From positions 2,417,477-2,481,476 of the forward strand of contig OY755045.1 in NCBI GenBank assembly GCA_963576565.1: a stretch of 64,000 bases of DNA, read 5' to 3'. How positions within the stretch are numbered: the stretch's first letter is position 1; each line of letters opens with the position of its first letter. Positions 22,228-33,994 of the stretch are shown here, piece by piece. Below the pieces are notes generated by a model. It had not been told where the DNA came from and ran no database searches. It saw nothing but the letters and a program-made list of their open reading frames with translations. The stretch is from Aspidapion aeneum. Lineage: Eukaryota > Arthropoda > Insecta > Coleoptera > Brentidae. The position numbers were made by a program, and so were the translations under genes.

Positions 22228-24492
22228 TCTTCTTCTTCTTATTCATAAAAGTTGGATTGTTAAGGACACCTTGGGAAAAAAAGGCACTTTCAAGACTAAA
22301 ATACGTGCGGATATATAACATTCTGACTTCGCACGGTCATAGAAAAAATAGTGGTTCTTTTAAACTTCTTAGGAAAATAGGTATATGTAACTTCTTCTTC
22401 TTATTCATAAAAGTTGGCTTGTTAAGGACACCTTGGGAAAAAAGGGCACTTTCAAGACTAAAATACGTGCGGATATATAACATTCTGACTTCGCACGGTC
22501 ATAGAAAAAATAGTGGTTCTTTTAAACTTCTTAGGAAAATAGGTATATGTTACTTCTTCTTCTTATTCATAAAAGTTGGCTTGTTAAGGACACCTTGGGA
22601 AAAAAGGCACTTTCAAGACTAAAATACGTGCGGATATCTTACATTCTGACCTCGCACGGTCATAGAAAAAATAGTGGTTCTTTTAAGCTTCTTAGGAAAA
22701 TAGGTATATGTAACTTCTTCTTCTTATTCATAAAAGTTGGCTTGTTAAGGACACCTTGGGAAAAAAGGGCACTTTCAAGACTAAAATACGTGCGGATATA
22801 TAACATTCTGACTTCGCACGGTCATAGAAAAAATAGTGGTTCTTTTAAGCTTCTTAGGAAAATAGGTATATGTAACTTCTTCTTCTTATTCATAAAAGTT
22901 GGCTTGTTAAGGACACCTTGGGAAAAAAAGGCACTTTCAAGACTAAAATACGTGCGGATATCTTACATTCTGACTTCGCACGGTCATAGAAAAAATAGTG
23001 GTTCTTTTAAGCTTCTTAGGAAAATAGGTATATATAACTTCTTCTTCTTATTCATAAAAGTTGGCTTGTTAAGGACACCTTGGGAAAAAAAGGCACTTTC
23101 AAGACTAAAATACGTGCGGATATCTTACATTCTGACTTCGCACGGTCATAGAAAAAATAGTGGTTCTTTTAAGCTTCTTAGGAAAATAGGTATATGTAAC
23201 TTCTTCTTCTTATTCATAAAAGTTGGCTTGTTAAGGACACCTTGGGAAAAAAAGGCACTTTCAAGACTAAAATACGTGCGGATATCTTACATTCTGACTT
23301 CGCACGTTCATAGAAAAAATAGTGGTTCTTTTAAGCTTCTTAGGAAAATAGGTATATGTAACTTCTTCTTCTTATTCATAAAAGTTGGCTTGTTAAGGAC
23401 ACCTTGGGAAAAAAAGGCACTTTCAAGACTAAAATACGTGCGGATATATAACATTCTGACTTCGCACGGTCATAGAAAAAATAGTGGTTCTTTTAAACTT
23501 CTTAGGAAAATAGGTATATGTAACTTCTTCTTCTTATTCATAAAAGTTGGCTTGTTAAGGACACCTTGGGAAAAAAAGGCACTTTCAAGACTAAAATACG
23601 TGCGGATATCTTACATTCTGACTTCGCACGGTCATAGAAAAAATAGTGGTTCTTTTAAGCTTCTTAGGAAAATAGGTATATGTAACTTCTTCTTCTTATT
23701 CATAAAAGTTGGCTTGTTAAGGACACCTTGGGAAAAAAAGGCACTTTCAAGACTAAAATACGTGCGGATATCTTACATTCTGGCTTCGCACGGTCATAGA
23801 AAAAATAGTGGTTCTTTTAAGCTTCTTAGGAAAATAGGTATATGTAACTTCTTCTTCTTATTCATAAAAGTTGGCTTGTTAAGGACACCTTGGGAAAAAA
23901 GGGCACTTTCAAGACTAAAATACGTGCGGATATATAACATTCTGACTTCGCACGGTCATAGAAAAAATAGTGGTTCTTTTAAACTTCTTAGGAAAATAGG
24001 TATATGTAACTTCTTCTTCTTATTCATAAAAGTTGGCTTGTTAAGGACACCTTGAGAAAAAAGGCACTTTCAAGACTAAAATACGTGCGGATATCTTACA
24101 TTCTGGCTTCGCACGGTCATAGAAAAAATAGTGGTTCTTTTAAGCTTCTTAGGAAAATAGGTATGTGTAACTTCTTCTTCTTATTCATAAAAGTTGGCTT
24201 GTTAAGGACACCTTGGGAAAAAAGGCACTTTCAAGACTAAAATACGTGCGGATATCTTACATTCTGACTTCGCACGGTCATAGAAAAAATAGTGGTTCTT
24301 TTAAACTTCTTAGGAAAATAGGTATATGTAACTTCTTCTTCTTATTCATAAAAGTTGGCTTGTTAAGGACACCTTGGGAAAAAAAGGCACTTTCAAGACT
24401 AAAATACGTGCGGATATCTTACATTCTGACTTCGCACGGTCATAGAAAAAATAGTGGTTCTTTTAAACTTCTTAGGAAAATAGGTATATGTA
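22228..24492. repeat. Tandem array, about 14 units of 162 bp
   Basis: Each unit runs from cttcttcttcttattcat through gttggcttgttaaggacacc, caagactaaaatacgtgcgg, cttcgcacggtcatag and aaacttcttaggaaaatagg. The period is 162, or 161 where an A in the A-run is missing (near 22600, 24055 and 24222). Because 162 is 54 codons, a plus-strand frame stays open for 502 codons, but the protein is only the repeat read 9 times. Units differ at a few sites (atataac or atcttac; aaactt or aagctt). The array starts exactly inside LINE-A copy 2. Confidence 0.95.
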
Positions 24493-25369
24493 ATGTAATA
24501 ATTTTAAACATTAATTTTTTCCCATTAGTTACGCCACAGTGTCTACTCTGTGGTTACGCAGTAGTGCATTATAAATATCTTATTTATTAAAAGCTATTGC
24601 TGGCTGGTTGAAGTATTCTATATTTAGAAAGAAAGTTAATAATTTTGTAGTATCCAAGACCTTCAATCCGATCAAGGTCAATTTTTATTTTTAATAGAAT
24701 TTTCGAATTCCTCGGAAAAAATTTTGATTGAAGAGGTATATGACCTTGAGCCTTTATTTAAAAGCACATGCGTAGAGAAATGCATCATAGTTTTAATCTT
24801 TTGTTTCTGAGATATTTACAAAAAAGGTTTCCAAGACTGATTTAGAGTTTACTTGAAGTGTGCTAATGGGCTAGGAAGGTATCAGAACCGTCATGCATCC
24901 ATGGGCTTACGCAGCCCTCCCCTGCCTAAAATTTTTTGCCAAATGTTTTACAAAAAAACACAAAAAATAGCTTAAAATACGACATCATGAGGCTTGCCCC
25001 CCCCCTCCAGAGGCCTAGCGTCCCCCCAAGAAATCTTCCTAGGTGCGCCACACAAAATATGCAAATGTCAAATGAACATGCCGATTTTCTGAGCTGGAAT
25101 TAAAAATGTTAAAAGACGTGACAATTTTTGGCAAATCGCCTTGTAAAACTATATAAAAAATTAATAAAACACTCGTAAATTGGCAGAAAAACTTCAGTGG
25201 AAAATTAAATAAATTAAAGGGTGTGAAAAAATCGAATTAGTGACGCCAAATATAAAATGTGATTAATTAGGAAAGTTTAAGGAATTTTATTACCGAAAAT
25301 AATTCAATTTGTCTCAAAAAATTGACGTGACAAAAATTTTCGCTCCACAAATTGATATCTTTGTATGTA
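24493..25369. other. AT-rich sequence with a decayed hAT-like MITE
   Basis: At about 24899-25053 a ccatgggcttacgcag start, a gacatcatgaggcttg block and an aggtgcgccac end mark an old hAT-like MITE without visible target duplication. The rest shows no gene or recognisable repeat. Confidence 0.45.
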
Positions 25370-26871
25370 CAGCGTGTCCCATTTTCGATGGGATTAAATG
25401 GGAAACTCGGTTATTATTAAAGATATTGATTTTCTGATTGCACCTTACCGTGCTCTTTTTTAGAGCCCTTAAAAATGGTGTAATCAGATTTTTGCTATAC
25501 CCCGTGGTTTCGCTAATACAGGGAGTTTTTGAAAAAATTGTATTTTTAATAATCCCTTGTATCTCGCTTATTTTGCGAGATATTTTTATTCTGTAAAAAC
25601 CTTTTCATGGCAACTTTTTTAGAAGAAAATAATGACGTTGTCAACTTTTTAAAATATTGTTTAGTTTTTGAGATAAGGTATTTATCATAAAAAAATTATA
25701 TACAGACCTGGATTTTTTTTATTACTATTTTGATTGGTTTCATGCTAGTATTATCATAAAATAATAAAAATTTTAAAAATTTTTGTTTTAAGGTAAAAAA
25801 AAATATTTAATATTTAAAAAAAAACATTAGTCCGAACCTGGATATTTCCAACATAAATATAAATTAAAAATTACTAGATAAACAATTTTTAGTTTAACTG
25901 TTTTGATACTTAGCATATTAAAATGGTTTTACGTTAATTTACAGATTTATTTGAAACAAAGTCTACGAAAAATAAAAATAAAAAAATTATAAAAAATAAC
26001 TAATTTTTCTGACTACCATTATGTGTAAGACATTGTTGGCATTTTTGAGTAATTTTTCTTAACGCATTTTGCATAAAAATATTTCTGCCATTTAAATATT
26101 GGGATTTTCTTGCTTGAATGAACCAGTCAAACATATCTCATTTTTCAAAATCTGGATAAGGGCGATTTCTAGCCAGTTTAAAATAATTGTAAGCCATTCA
26201 CAAAAATGACAAGTAAAATGACAATGTCAATTCCAAGCTTTTGTTTTGTAAATTTCACGACCTGCAGTGCTACCATCAAATAATTAGTATGATATTATTT
26301 TTGTAACTTTTTAACGTTTTTTACTTTATTTATAAATCTTTTAATTATCATTTCAAAACAGATAAACTAAAAATCGTTCAACTAGTGTGTCTTGCAATTT
26401 TTAACTTATAATAACGTTGGAAATTTCCAGGTTCGGACTATAATTTTTTTTTCAAATATTAAATAGATTTTTTTTAACCTTAAATCAAAAAAATATTAAA
26501 GTTTTATCATTTTACGGTAATAATAGCATGGAACCAATCAAAGTAGTAATAAAAAAAATCCAGGTCCGTATTTAATTTTTTTATGATAAATACCATATCT
26601 CAAAAACTAAACAATATTTTAAAAAAGTTGCTATAGAAAGGCTTTTACAGAATAAAAATATCTTGCAAAATAAGCGAGATACAAGGAATTAGTTAAAATG
26701 CAATTTTTTCAAAAACTCCCTGTATTAGCGAAACCACGGGGTATAGCAAAAATCTGATTACACCATTTTTAAGGGCTCCAAAAAAGAGCACGGTAAGGTG
26801 CAATCAGAAAATCAATATCTTTAATAATAACCGAGTTTCCCATTTAATCCCATCGAAAATGGGACACGCTG
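25370..26871. mobile_element. Foldback element, 1502 bp (family D)
   Basis: The ends cagcgtgtcccattttcg and cgaaaatgggacacgctg are perfect inverted repeats flanked by TA. The arms continue mirrored through aactcggttattattaaag, gcaccttaccgtgctctttt, accccgtggtttcgctaata and ccaggttcgga-type blocks for over 500 bp on each side, around a unique AT-rich centre near 26000-26250. No coding capacity. TA targeting suggests a Tc1/mariner-type nonautonomous element. Confidence 0.85.
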
Positions 26872-26904
26872 TACTATTTACTTTCTTAAAAGTTATTAAT
26901 TTAA

Positions 26905-27113
26905 CAGTGGCGCATCCAGGAATAGGTATTGGAAGGGCTACGCCTTTGGGGGGCTAAACCTTTGGGGGGGGGGGCGAGGCCTCATGATCGTCGTATTTTA
27001 TGCTATTTTATTTTTATATATGTTTTTATTCATGAAATATAAGTATGGAAAATATCTAAAAAAGACAAGCGGGGAAGCCCGGGCCCCGAGGCCTATCCTT
27101 GGGTGCGCCCATG
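26905..27113. mobile_element. hAT-like MITE
   Basis: It begins cagtggcgcatccagg and ends gggtgcgcccatg. aatttaa lies on both flanks (26898-26904 and 27114-27120), a 7-base match. G-rich runs and a gaggcctcatgatcg block match the family copies at 30099 and 44469. Confidence 0.7.
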
Positions 27114-27241
27114 AATTTAACCCTTCTCTTTAAAATGAGAGAGAGTCTAGTGCAAATTTTTTTATTTAAGTAATTTTTTCAGAAAAATAAAATAAAGTTT
27201 TGTTTGTTTTCTTTTAGTCTTTCTACGAAAGTCGGTTGAAC

Positions 27242-28661
27242 AAAAAATACTCTGCCAATATATCGGCCCCTAAGCTCACACTAGGTACTATAGTTATAGT
27301 GTACGTGTGAGCTAATATAACTAAAAACTAAAATATATTTTATTCAACTCCAGACTAAATTACCTTTTGTTTGATACCACACAAGCCATGTTTTGACGTA
27401 AACTCAAATTTTTGAAATCTACCGATGAATGAAATGAACCGAACCGAACCGAACCGAACCCTTAAAAAAAAAACAAAAAACTAAAATGTATTTTGTTAAA
27501 CTCCGGACTCAATTACCTTTCGTTTGATATCACACACGCCATGTTTTCACTAAAACTCTAATTTTTAAAATATACCCCCACCATTTTTTTTAAACTAAAT
27601 TAAAATGTATTTTGTTTAACTGCAGACTCAATTACCTTTCGTTTGATATCACACACGCCATATTTTCACATAAACTCTAATTTTTGAAATCTACCCCCAC
27701 CCTTTTATTTGGTTTGTGTTCGGTGGATTTAGTTCATTTTTAAATGGGACCATCTCGACCCAAAACCCAGCCCAGGTACCAAATTTCATTAAAATCGGCC
27801 AAGCGGTTTTTGAGTTATGCGCGTTGGTCGTTACAGACAGACATACAGACAGACAGACAGACAGACAGACGGCGCAACAAAAAAGTTTCAAAATCATCTG
27901 AAACGCAAAGATATACAGTGTGTCCACGTAAGTTGGCGGCATATGGGAAACTTTTTTATTATTAGCTTTACGAAAAAAAGTTATTCTTCATAAAAAGTTC
28001 TGCATGGTCCAAAACCTAAAATGCAACCATCAGATGTTAAATTTTTTCAGTCATATTACGAGGTTTGTCAAAAAATGTAATTTTTGCTCTAGAGTAAAGT
28101 ACCTTTCTTTTTGACAATATCGAAAATTGTTATAAAGAAAAGATGTTTAGAATTAAAAATAGCTTTCAAATATTCAACATTGTTTATTTACATTAAAAAA
28201 ATATTTTTTTCTACATTTTCTCTGCGATTACGTTGGAAATTTAAGTTTGCACATTAAATAAAAAAATATATTTTTTTAATGTAAATAAACAATGTTGAAT
28301 ATTTGAAAGCTATTTTTAATTCTAAACATCTTTTCTTTATAACAATTTTCGATATTGTCAAAAAGAAAGGTACTTTACTCTAGAGCAAAAATTACATGTT
28401 TTGACAAACCTCGTAATATGACTGAAAAAATTTAACATCTGATGATTGCATTTTAGGTTTTGGACCATGCAGAACTTTTTATGAAGAATAACTTTTTTTC
28501 GTAAAGCTAATAATAAAAAAGTTTCCCATATGCCGCCAACTTACGTGGACACACTGTATAAAAAATTTTGAAATCGGAGCAACTTTTTTTTTCTCGAAAA
28601 AATTAGGATCACTATAGCTCACACTACTATAGTATAGTAGTAGTGTGAGCTAAAATAACCT
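27242..28661. mobile_element. INE/Helentron-like element copy 1, interrupted
   Basis: Order: an end aaaaaatactctgcc, a palindrome with ctcacac and gtgtgag (about 27271-27313), three to four imperfect core repeats of about 105 bp (cagactcaattacctttcg, atatcacacacgccat), a conserved block (aaatttcattaaaatcgg, tatgcgcgttggtcgttac), a short GACA tract (27833-27870), gcgcaac, and a second palindrome agctcacactactat... ending gtgtgagctaa. This layout resembles nonautonomous Helentrons (INEs). A MITE splits it at 27916-28556, and a TTCGG-type pentamer tract sits at about 27439-27461. Confidence 0.7.
27916..28556. mobile_element. Foldback MITE, copy 2 (family A), intact ends
   Basis: The ends cagtgtgtccacgtaag and cttacgtggacacactg are perfect inverted repeats flanked by TA, with arms of about 300 bp mirrored around a short centre. 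It is inserted at the TA of an aagatatataaaaa-type site of the INE-like element; the unoccupied site is seen at 39840-39860 and 58680-58695. Nearly identical to the element at 7177-7810. Confidence 0.9.
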
Positions 28662-28862
28662 ACTTAAATGTAACTATACTAATTTCCAAAACGTTTTTAG
28701 AAAAAATACCGATTTTGCTCTAGTTTCGGCGGCTCTTTAGTCCCTTAGAATTAAAAAAAAAACATTAATTTATACAAAAAAAGTTATTATGGTTTATTTA
28801 GGTATCCTTAAAAAGAGATAAAAAATTTGCCTTTTTTAAAAAATCATAAGTATGGTGGCTAC

Positions 28863-29033
28863 CAGGGCCGTACCCAAGCCAATTTTGAGGAGGAGGAGTT
28901 TGTTTTAAAAAATTTCAATAAAAATTTCCGTATTTTGCATTTTCTTTTTGTCTAATTTGTGTTTTTAAGAACTCTCTTTTATCACCGAATATTTGGGGGG
29001 TGACCCTCTTGATCTCCCCTAGATACGGCCATG
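28863..29033. mobile_element. hAT-like MITE with perfect 8-bp duplication
   Basis: It begins cagggccgtaccc and ends agatacggccatg. The flanks gtggctac at 28855-28862 and 29034-29041 are an exact 8-bp duplication, the hAT signature. The subterminal region is G-rich on one side and C-rich on the other. No coding capacity. Confidence 0.8.
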
Positions 29034-29484
29034 GTGGCTACGCCACTGCGCTGTTATTGCCGACTTTAATTACAATATGTATAATAAAAGAGCAATATTA
29101 TTAAAAACAAGGTCGAAAAATAAATAAAAATTATAGCGAATAAAGTATGCAAAAATGGTAATAAAAATTATAATTTATTATTTAAAATAAACACGAAGCG
29201 AATTTGCTTTAAAAGTTTATTGACTTTGAAATATAAAACTTAAATGTGATGACTTTGCCAAAAAATATTTATTCTTAATGAGGGAGAATAATGTTTTGTT
29301 TAATACTTAGTTTAATATTTACAACCCAATTCATTTGAGCATAAATAACTTTAAAAATTGGATTAAAATTTTTTGTTAAATCTGAATAGATACTATATCA
29401 CAGAAATTACGGCGATCCTACAAACAAAATACTCAAGTACTCTATAGTGCGAAATAAACGAATATACCCCGTATCGACAAATAC
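29034..29484. other. AT-rich sequence without recognised gene
   Basis: Very AT-rich, with no frame or repeat that I recognise. Confidence 0.4.
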
Positions 29485-30018
29485 AGGGTGTTTCAGGAAC
29501 ATTGAAACAGAGGCCTTTTTGGGTATTTATAGTGCGAATTTGGAGAAACGCTTGGACACGTCGTTTTTGTTTGCAAGGGGGACACTTTTTGGCTATCTTA
29601 AAATTTTTGTAGCACGAAATTCCTTCGAGGAGTATATTTTACCCCTATATTTTGAATAGGGTAAGTGGGTCTAGTGACACCTTCTTTTGAAGGCCTTTTG
29701 AATATCCTTACAACCGTGTAAAAATTTCAAAAATGTATCCATTAGTTTTTGAGATAATTGCCTTCAAACTTTCAAACTTAATATAGACTGATAAAAAATT
29801 TAACTAGAATTTTATATTTTTCGGATTTAATTTATATTTTATCAGTCCATCTTAAATTTGAAATGGATTTTCGAAATTTTTACACGGTTGTAAAGATATT
29901 CAAGAGAGCTTTAAAACAAGGTATCACTAGACCCATTTTCCCTATTCAAAATATAGGGATAAAGTATACCCCTCGAAGAGGGTTCGTGCTACAAAAATCG
30001 AAGTGTCCGAGCGGTTAA
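29485..30018. mobile_element. Palindromic MITE, copy 1 (family E)
   Basis: It starts acagggtgtttcaggaac after a TA-rich flank. The blocks gggtctagtgacacctt, tatccttacaaccgtgt and attagtttttgagat on the left are mirrored on the right (acacggttgtaaagatatt, aaggtatcactagaccc, cctcgaagagggttcgtgct). The right terminus is missing. A copy at 56860-57362 supplies the right end but lacks the left one. Confidence 0.65.
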
Positions 30019-30098
30019 CAAAACTTTTCCAAAGTAGTAAAAACTTTTAATTTTGAAATTTATATTGGATATATTCGCGTAATTGGCTTTTTTTACAT

Positions 30099-30262
30099 CA
30101 TGGGCGCGCCCAGTGGGGGCCTAGGGGCTCGGCCCCCCCAAGCCGTAGATTTTTTTACATATTTTCCACATATTTCATGAAAAAACACAAAAAAAGCTTA
30201 AAATTCGACATCACAAGGCTTCGCCCCTCCCCCCCCAAGACATATTCTTGGGTGCGCCACTG
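30099..30262. mobile_element. hAT-like MITE
   Basis: It begins catgggcgcgcccag and ends gggtgcgccactg. The flanks tttacat and tttatat match at 6 of 7 bases. Inside, gacatcacaaggcttcgccc and aagacatattcttggg match the other family members. Confidence 0.7.
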
Positions 30263-30549
30263 TTTATATGAAATGTTTTTGTTCTGATAAACGTTTTAAA
30301 AACGTTCTGTGAGGACGTTCTCCAAATCGTCAAAAAGATCTACAAAACGTATCAGAGAATTTTTTTATACACGTGTCCCAAAACATACATTATTAAAACG
30401 TCTCTTAGGTCCGAAATTGACGTTTTAAAAACGTAAAAACAAAGTCACCTGGAATGCCTCCTCCTCCTACGGGGTTCTATCGATTTCATGAAATTTTACT
30501 TCATTCTGCCCTTCAAAAGTTATCCAAATTCATATAAAATCTTCCTGGT
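30263..30549. other. Unassigned sequence with aacgt repeats
   Basis: Several acgttttaaaaacgt palindromic motifs occur at 30289-30435. No gene. Confidence 0.3.
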
Positions 30550-33500
30550 ATAATTTCAACCCTACCGACAGAGAAAAGGCGCGGCTCTTTGCAATCCGAG
30601 CACAAAATATTTGTTTTCGGACCGACCGAGCACAGGTGGATAGACGGCACCTGATTGGCAGATTTTTTTGAGATGCGCTTTTAATTGCTTTCGGGTGTGC
30701 TTTTCGGGACCCCTTTAGTCGGCAGTATGCAGAGTTAGAAAATAAATCAGTGTCGTTTCTGTAGGTGTAGGAATAGAAAGTTTTATTATCTATTTTTATT
30801 TCTTTAGTTTACGCCATAATTAAATGAAATAATTTTCATGAGTATATATACCGCCGCCCATGTCACTTTCTTTAAAGGATATGCCGATGGTCGGCTTTAA
30901 CCTTTGTTCAACTGACTTTGCAAAAACTATATAATTTCAACCCTACCGACAGAGAAAAGGCGCGGCTCTTTGCGGTCCGAGCACAAAGTATTTGTTTTCG
31001 GACCGACCGAGCACAGGTGGATAGACGGCACCTGATTGGCAGATTTTTTTGAGATGCGCTTTTAATTGCCTTCGGGTGTGCTTTTCGGGACCCCTTTAGT
31101 CGGCAGTATGCAGAGTTAGAAAATAAATCAGTGTCGTTTCTGTAGGTGTAGGAATAGAAAGTTTTATTATCTATTTTTATTTCTTTAGTTTACGCCATAA
31201 TTAAATGAAATAATTTTCATGAGTATATATACCGCCGCCCATGTCACTTTCTTTAAAGGATATGCCGATGGTCGGCTTTAACCTTTGTTCAACTGACTTT
31301 GCAAAAACTATATAATTTCAACCCTACCGACAGAGAAAAGGCGCGGCTCTTTGCGGTCCGAGCACAAAGTATTTGTTTTCGGACCGACCGAGCACAGGTG
31401 GATAGACGGCACCTAATTGGCAGATTTTTTTGAGATGCGCTTTTAATTGCTTTCGGGTGTGCTTTTCGGGACCCCTTTAGTCGGCAGTATGCAGAGTTAG
31501 AAAATAAATCAGTGTCGTTTCTGTAGGTGTAGGAATAGAAAGTTTTATTATCTATTTTTATTTCTTTAGTTTACGCCATAATTAAATGAAATAATTTTCA
31601 TGAGTATATATACCGCCGCCCATGTCACTTTCTTTAAAGGATATGCCGATGGTCGGCTTTAACCTTTGTTCAACTGACTTTGCAAAAACTATATAATTTC
31701 AACCCTACCGACAGAGAAAAGGCGCGGCTCTTTGCGGTCCGAGCACAAAGTATTTGTTTTCGGACCGACCGAGCACAGGTGGATAGACGGCACCTGATTG
31801 GCAATTTTTTTTGAGATGCGCTTTTAATTGCTTTCGGGTGTGCTTTTCGGGACCCCTTTAGTCGGCAGTATGCAGAGTTAGAAAATAAATCAGTGTCGTT
31901 TCAGTAGGTATAGGAATAGAAAGTTTTATTATCTATTTTTATTTCTTTAGTTTACGCCATAATTAAATAAAAGAATTTTCATGAGTATATCTACCGCCGC
32001 CCATGTCACTTTCTTTAAAGGATATGCCGATGGTCGGCTTTAACCTTTGTTCAACTGACTTTGCAAAAACTATATAATTTCAACCCTACCGACAGAGAAA
32101 AAGCGCGGCTCTTTGCGGTCCAAGCAGAAAGTATTTGTTTTCGGACCGACCGAGCACAGGTGGATAGACGGCACCTGATTGGCAGATTTTTTTGAGATGC
32201 GCTTTTAATTGCTTTCAGGTGTGCTTTTCGGGACCCTTTTAGTCGGCAGTATGCAGAGTTAGAAAATAAATCAGTGTCGTTTCTGTAGGTGTAGGAATAG
32301 AAAGTTTTATTATCTATTTTTATTTCTTTAGTTTACGCCATAATTAAATGAAATAATTTTCATGATTATATCTACCGCCGCCCATGTCACTTTCTTTAAA
32401 GGATATGCCGATGGTCGGCTTTAACCTTTGTTCAACTGACTTTGCAAAAACTATATAATTTCAACCCTACCGACAGAGAAAAGGCGCGGCTCTTTGCGGT
32501 CCGAGCACAAAGTATTTGTTTTCGGACCGACCGAGCACAGGTGGATAGACAGCACCTGATTCGCAGATTTTTTTGAGATGCGCTTTTAATTGCTTTCGGA
32601 TGTGCTTTTCGGGACCCCTTTAGTCGGCAGTATGCAGAGTTAGAAAATAAATCATTGTCGTTTCTGAAGGTGTAGGAATAGAAAGTTTTATTATCTATTT
32701 TTATTTCTTTAGTTTACGCCATAATTAAATGAAATAATTTTCATGAGTATATCTACCGCCGCCCATGTCACTTTCTTTAAAGGATATGCCGATGGTCGGC
32801 TTTAACCTTTGTTCAACTGACTTTGCAAAAACTATATAATTTCAACCCTACCGACAGAGAAAAGGCGCGGCTCTTTGCGGTCCGAGCACAAAGTATTTGT
32901 TTTCCGACCGAGCACAGGTGGATAGACGGCACCTGATTGGCAGATTTTTTTGAGAAGCGCTTTTAATTGCTTTCGGGTGTGCTTTTCGGGACCCCTTTAG
33001 TCGGCAGTATGCAGAGTTAGAAAATAAATCAGTGTCGTTTCTGTAGGTGTAGGAATAGAAAGTTTTATTATCTATTTTTATTTCTTTAGTTTACGCCATA
33101 ATTAAATGAAATAATTTTCATGAGTATATCTACCGCCGCCCATGTCACTTTCTTTAAAGGATATGCCGATGGTCGGCTTTAACCTTTGTTCAACTGACTT
33201 TGCAAAAACTATATAATTTCAACCCTACCGACAGAGAAAAGGCGCGGCTCTTTGCGGTCCGAGCACAAAGTATTTGTTTTCGAACCGACCGAGCACAGGT
33301 GGATAGACGGTACCTGATTGGCAGATTTTTTTGAGATGCGCTTTTAATTGCTTTCGGGTGTGCTTTTCGGGACCCCTTTAGTCGACAGTATGCAGAGTTA
33401 GAAAATAAATCAGTGTCGTTTCTGTAGGTGTAGGAATAGAAAGTTTTATTATCTATTTTTATTTCTTTAGTTTACGCCATAATTAAATGAAATAATTTTC

Positions 33501-33973
33501 ATGAGTATATATACCGCCGCCCATGTCACTTTCTTTAAAGGATATGCCGATGGTCGGCTTTAACCTTTGTTCAACTGACTTTGCAAAAACTATATAATTT
33601 CAACACTACCGACAGAGAAAAGGCGCGGCTCTTTGCGGTCCGAGCACAAAGTATTTGTTTTCGGACCGACCGAGCACAGGTGGATAGACAGCACCTGATT
33701 CGCAGATTTTTTTGAGATGCGCTTTTAATTGCTTTCGAGTGTGCTTTTCGGGACCCCTTTAGTCGGCAGTTATGCAGAGTTAGAAAATAAATCAGTGTCG
33801 TTTCTGTAGGTGTAGGAATAGAAAGTTTTATTATCTATTTTTATTTCTTTAGTTTACGCCATAATTAAATGAAATAATTTTCATGAGTATATCTACCGCC
33901 GCCCATGTCACTGTCTTTAAAGGATATGCCGATGGTCGGCTTTAACCTTTGTTCAACTGACTTTGCAAAAACT
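30550..33973. repeat. Tandem array, 9 units of about 381 bp
   Basis: Units begin ataatttcaaccctaccg at about 30550, 30931, 31312, 31693, 32073, 32454, 32835, 33212 and 33594, and end ctttgcaaaaact. Each contains ggcgcggctctttgc, cgaccgagcacaggtgg, gggacccctttagtcgg and gccgatggtcggcttt. Units are highly similar (variants such as atatata/atatcta, cggcac/cagcac). The array ends 21 bases before the splice donor at 33994 and is probably intronic. Confidence 0.95.
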
Positions 33974-33994
33974 AAAAATAAAATAAAAACTCAC

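Noticed and set aside
22547..24055. 502-codon ORF made of a 54-residue repeat, suggesting a repeat protein
   Set aside because: The DNA is a satellite with a period divisible by three. Neighbouring units break the frame by single-base loss in an A-run, and synonymous bias is not evident.
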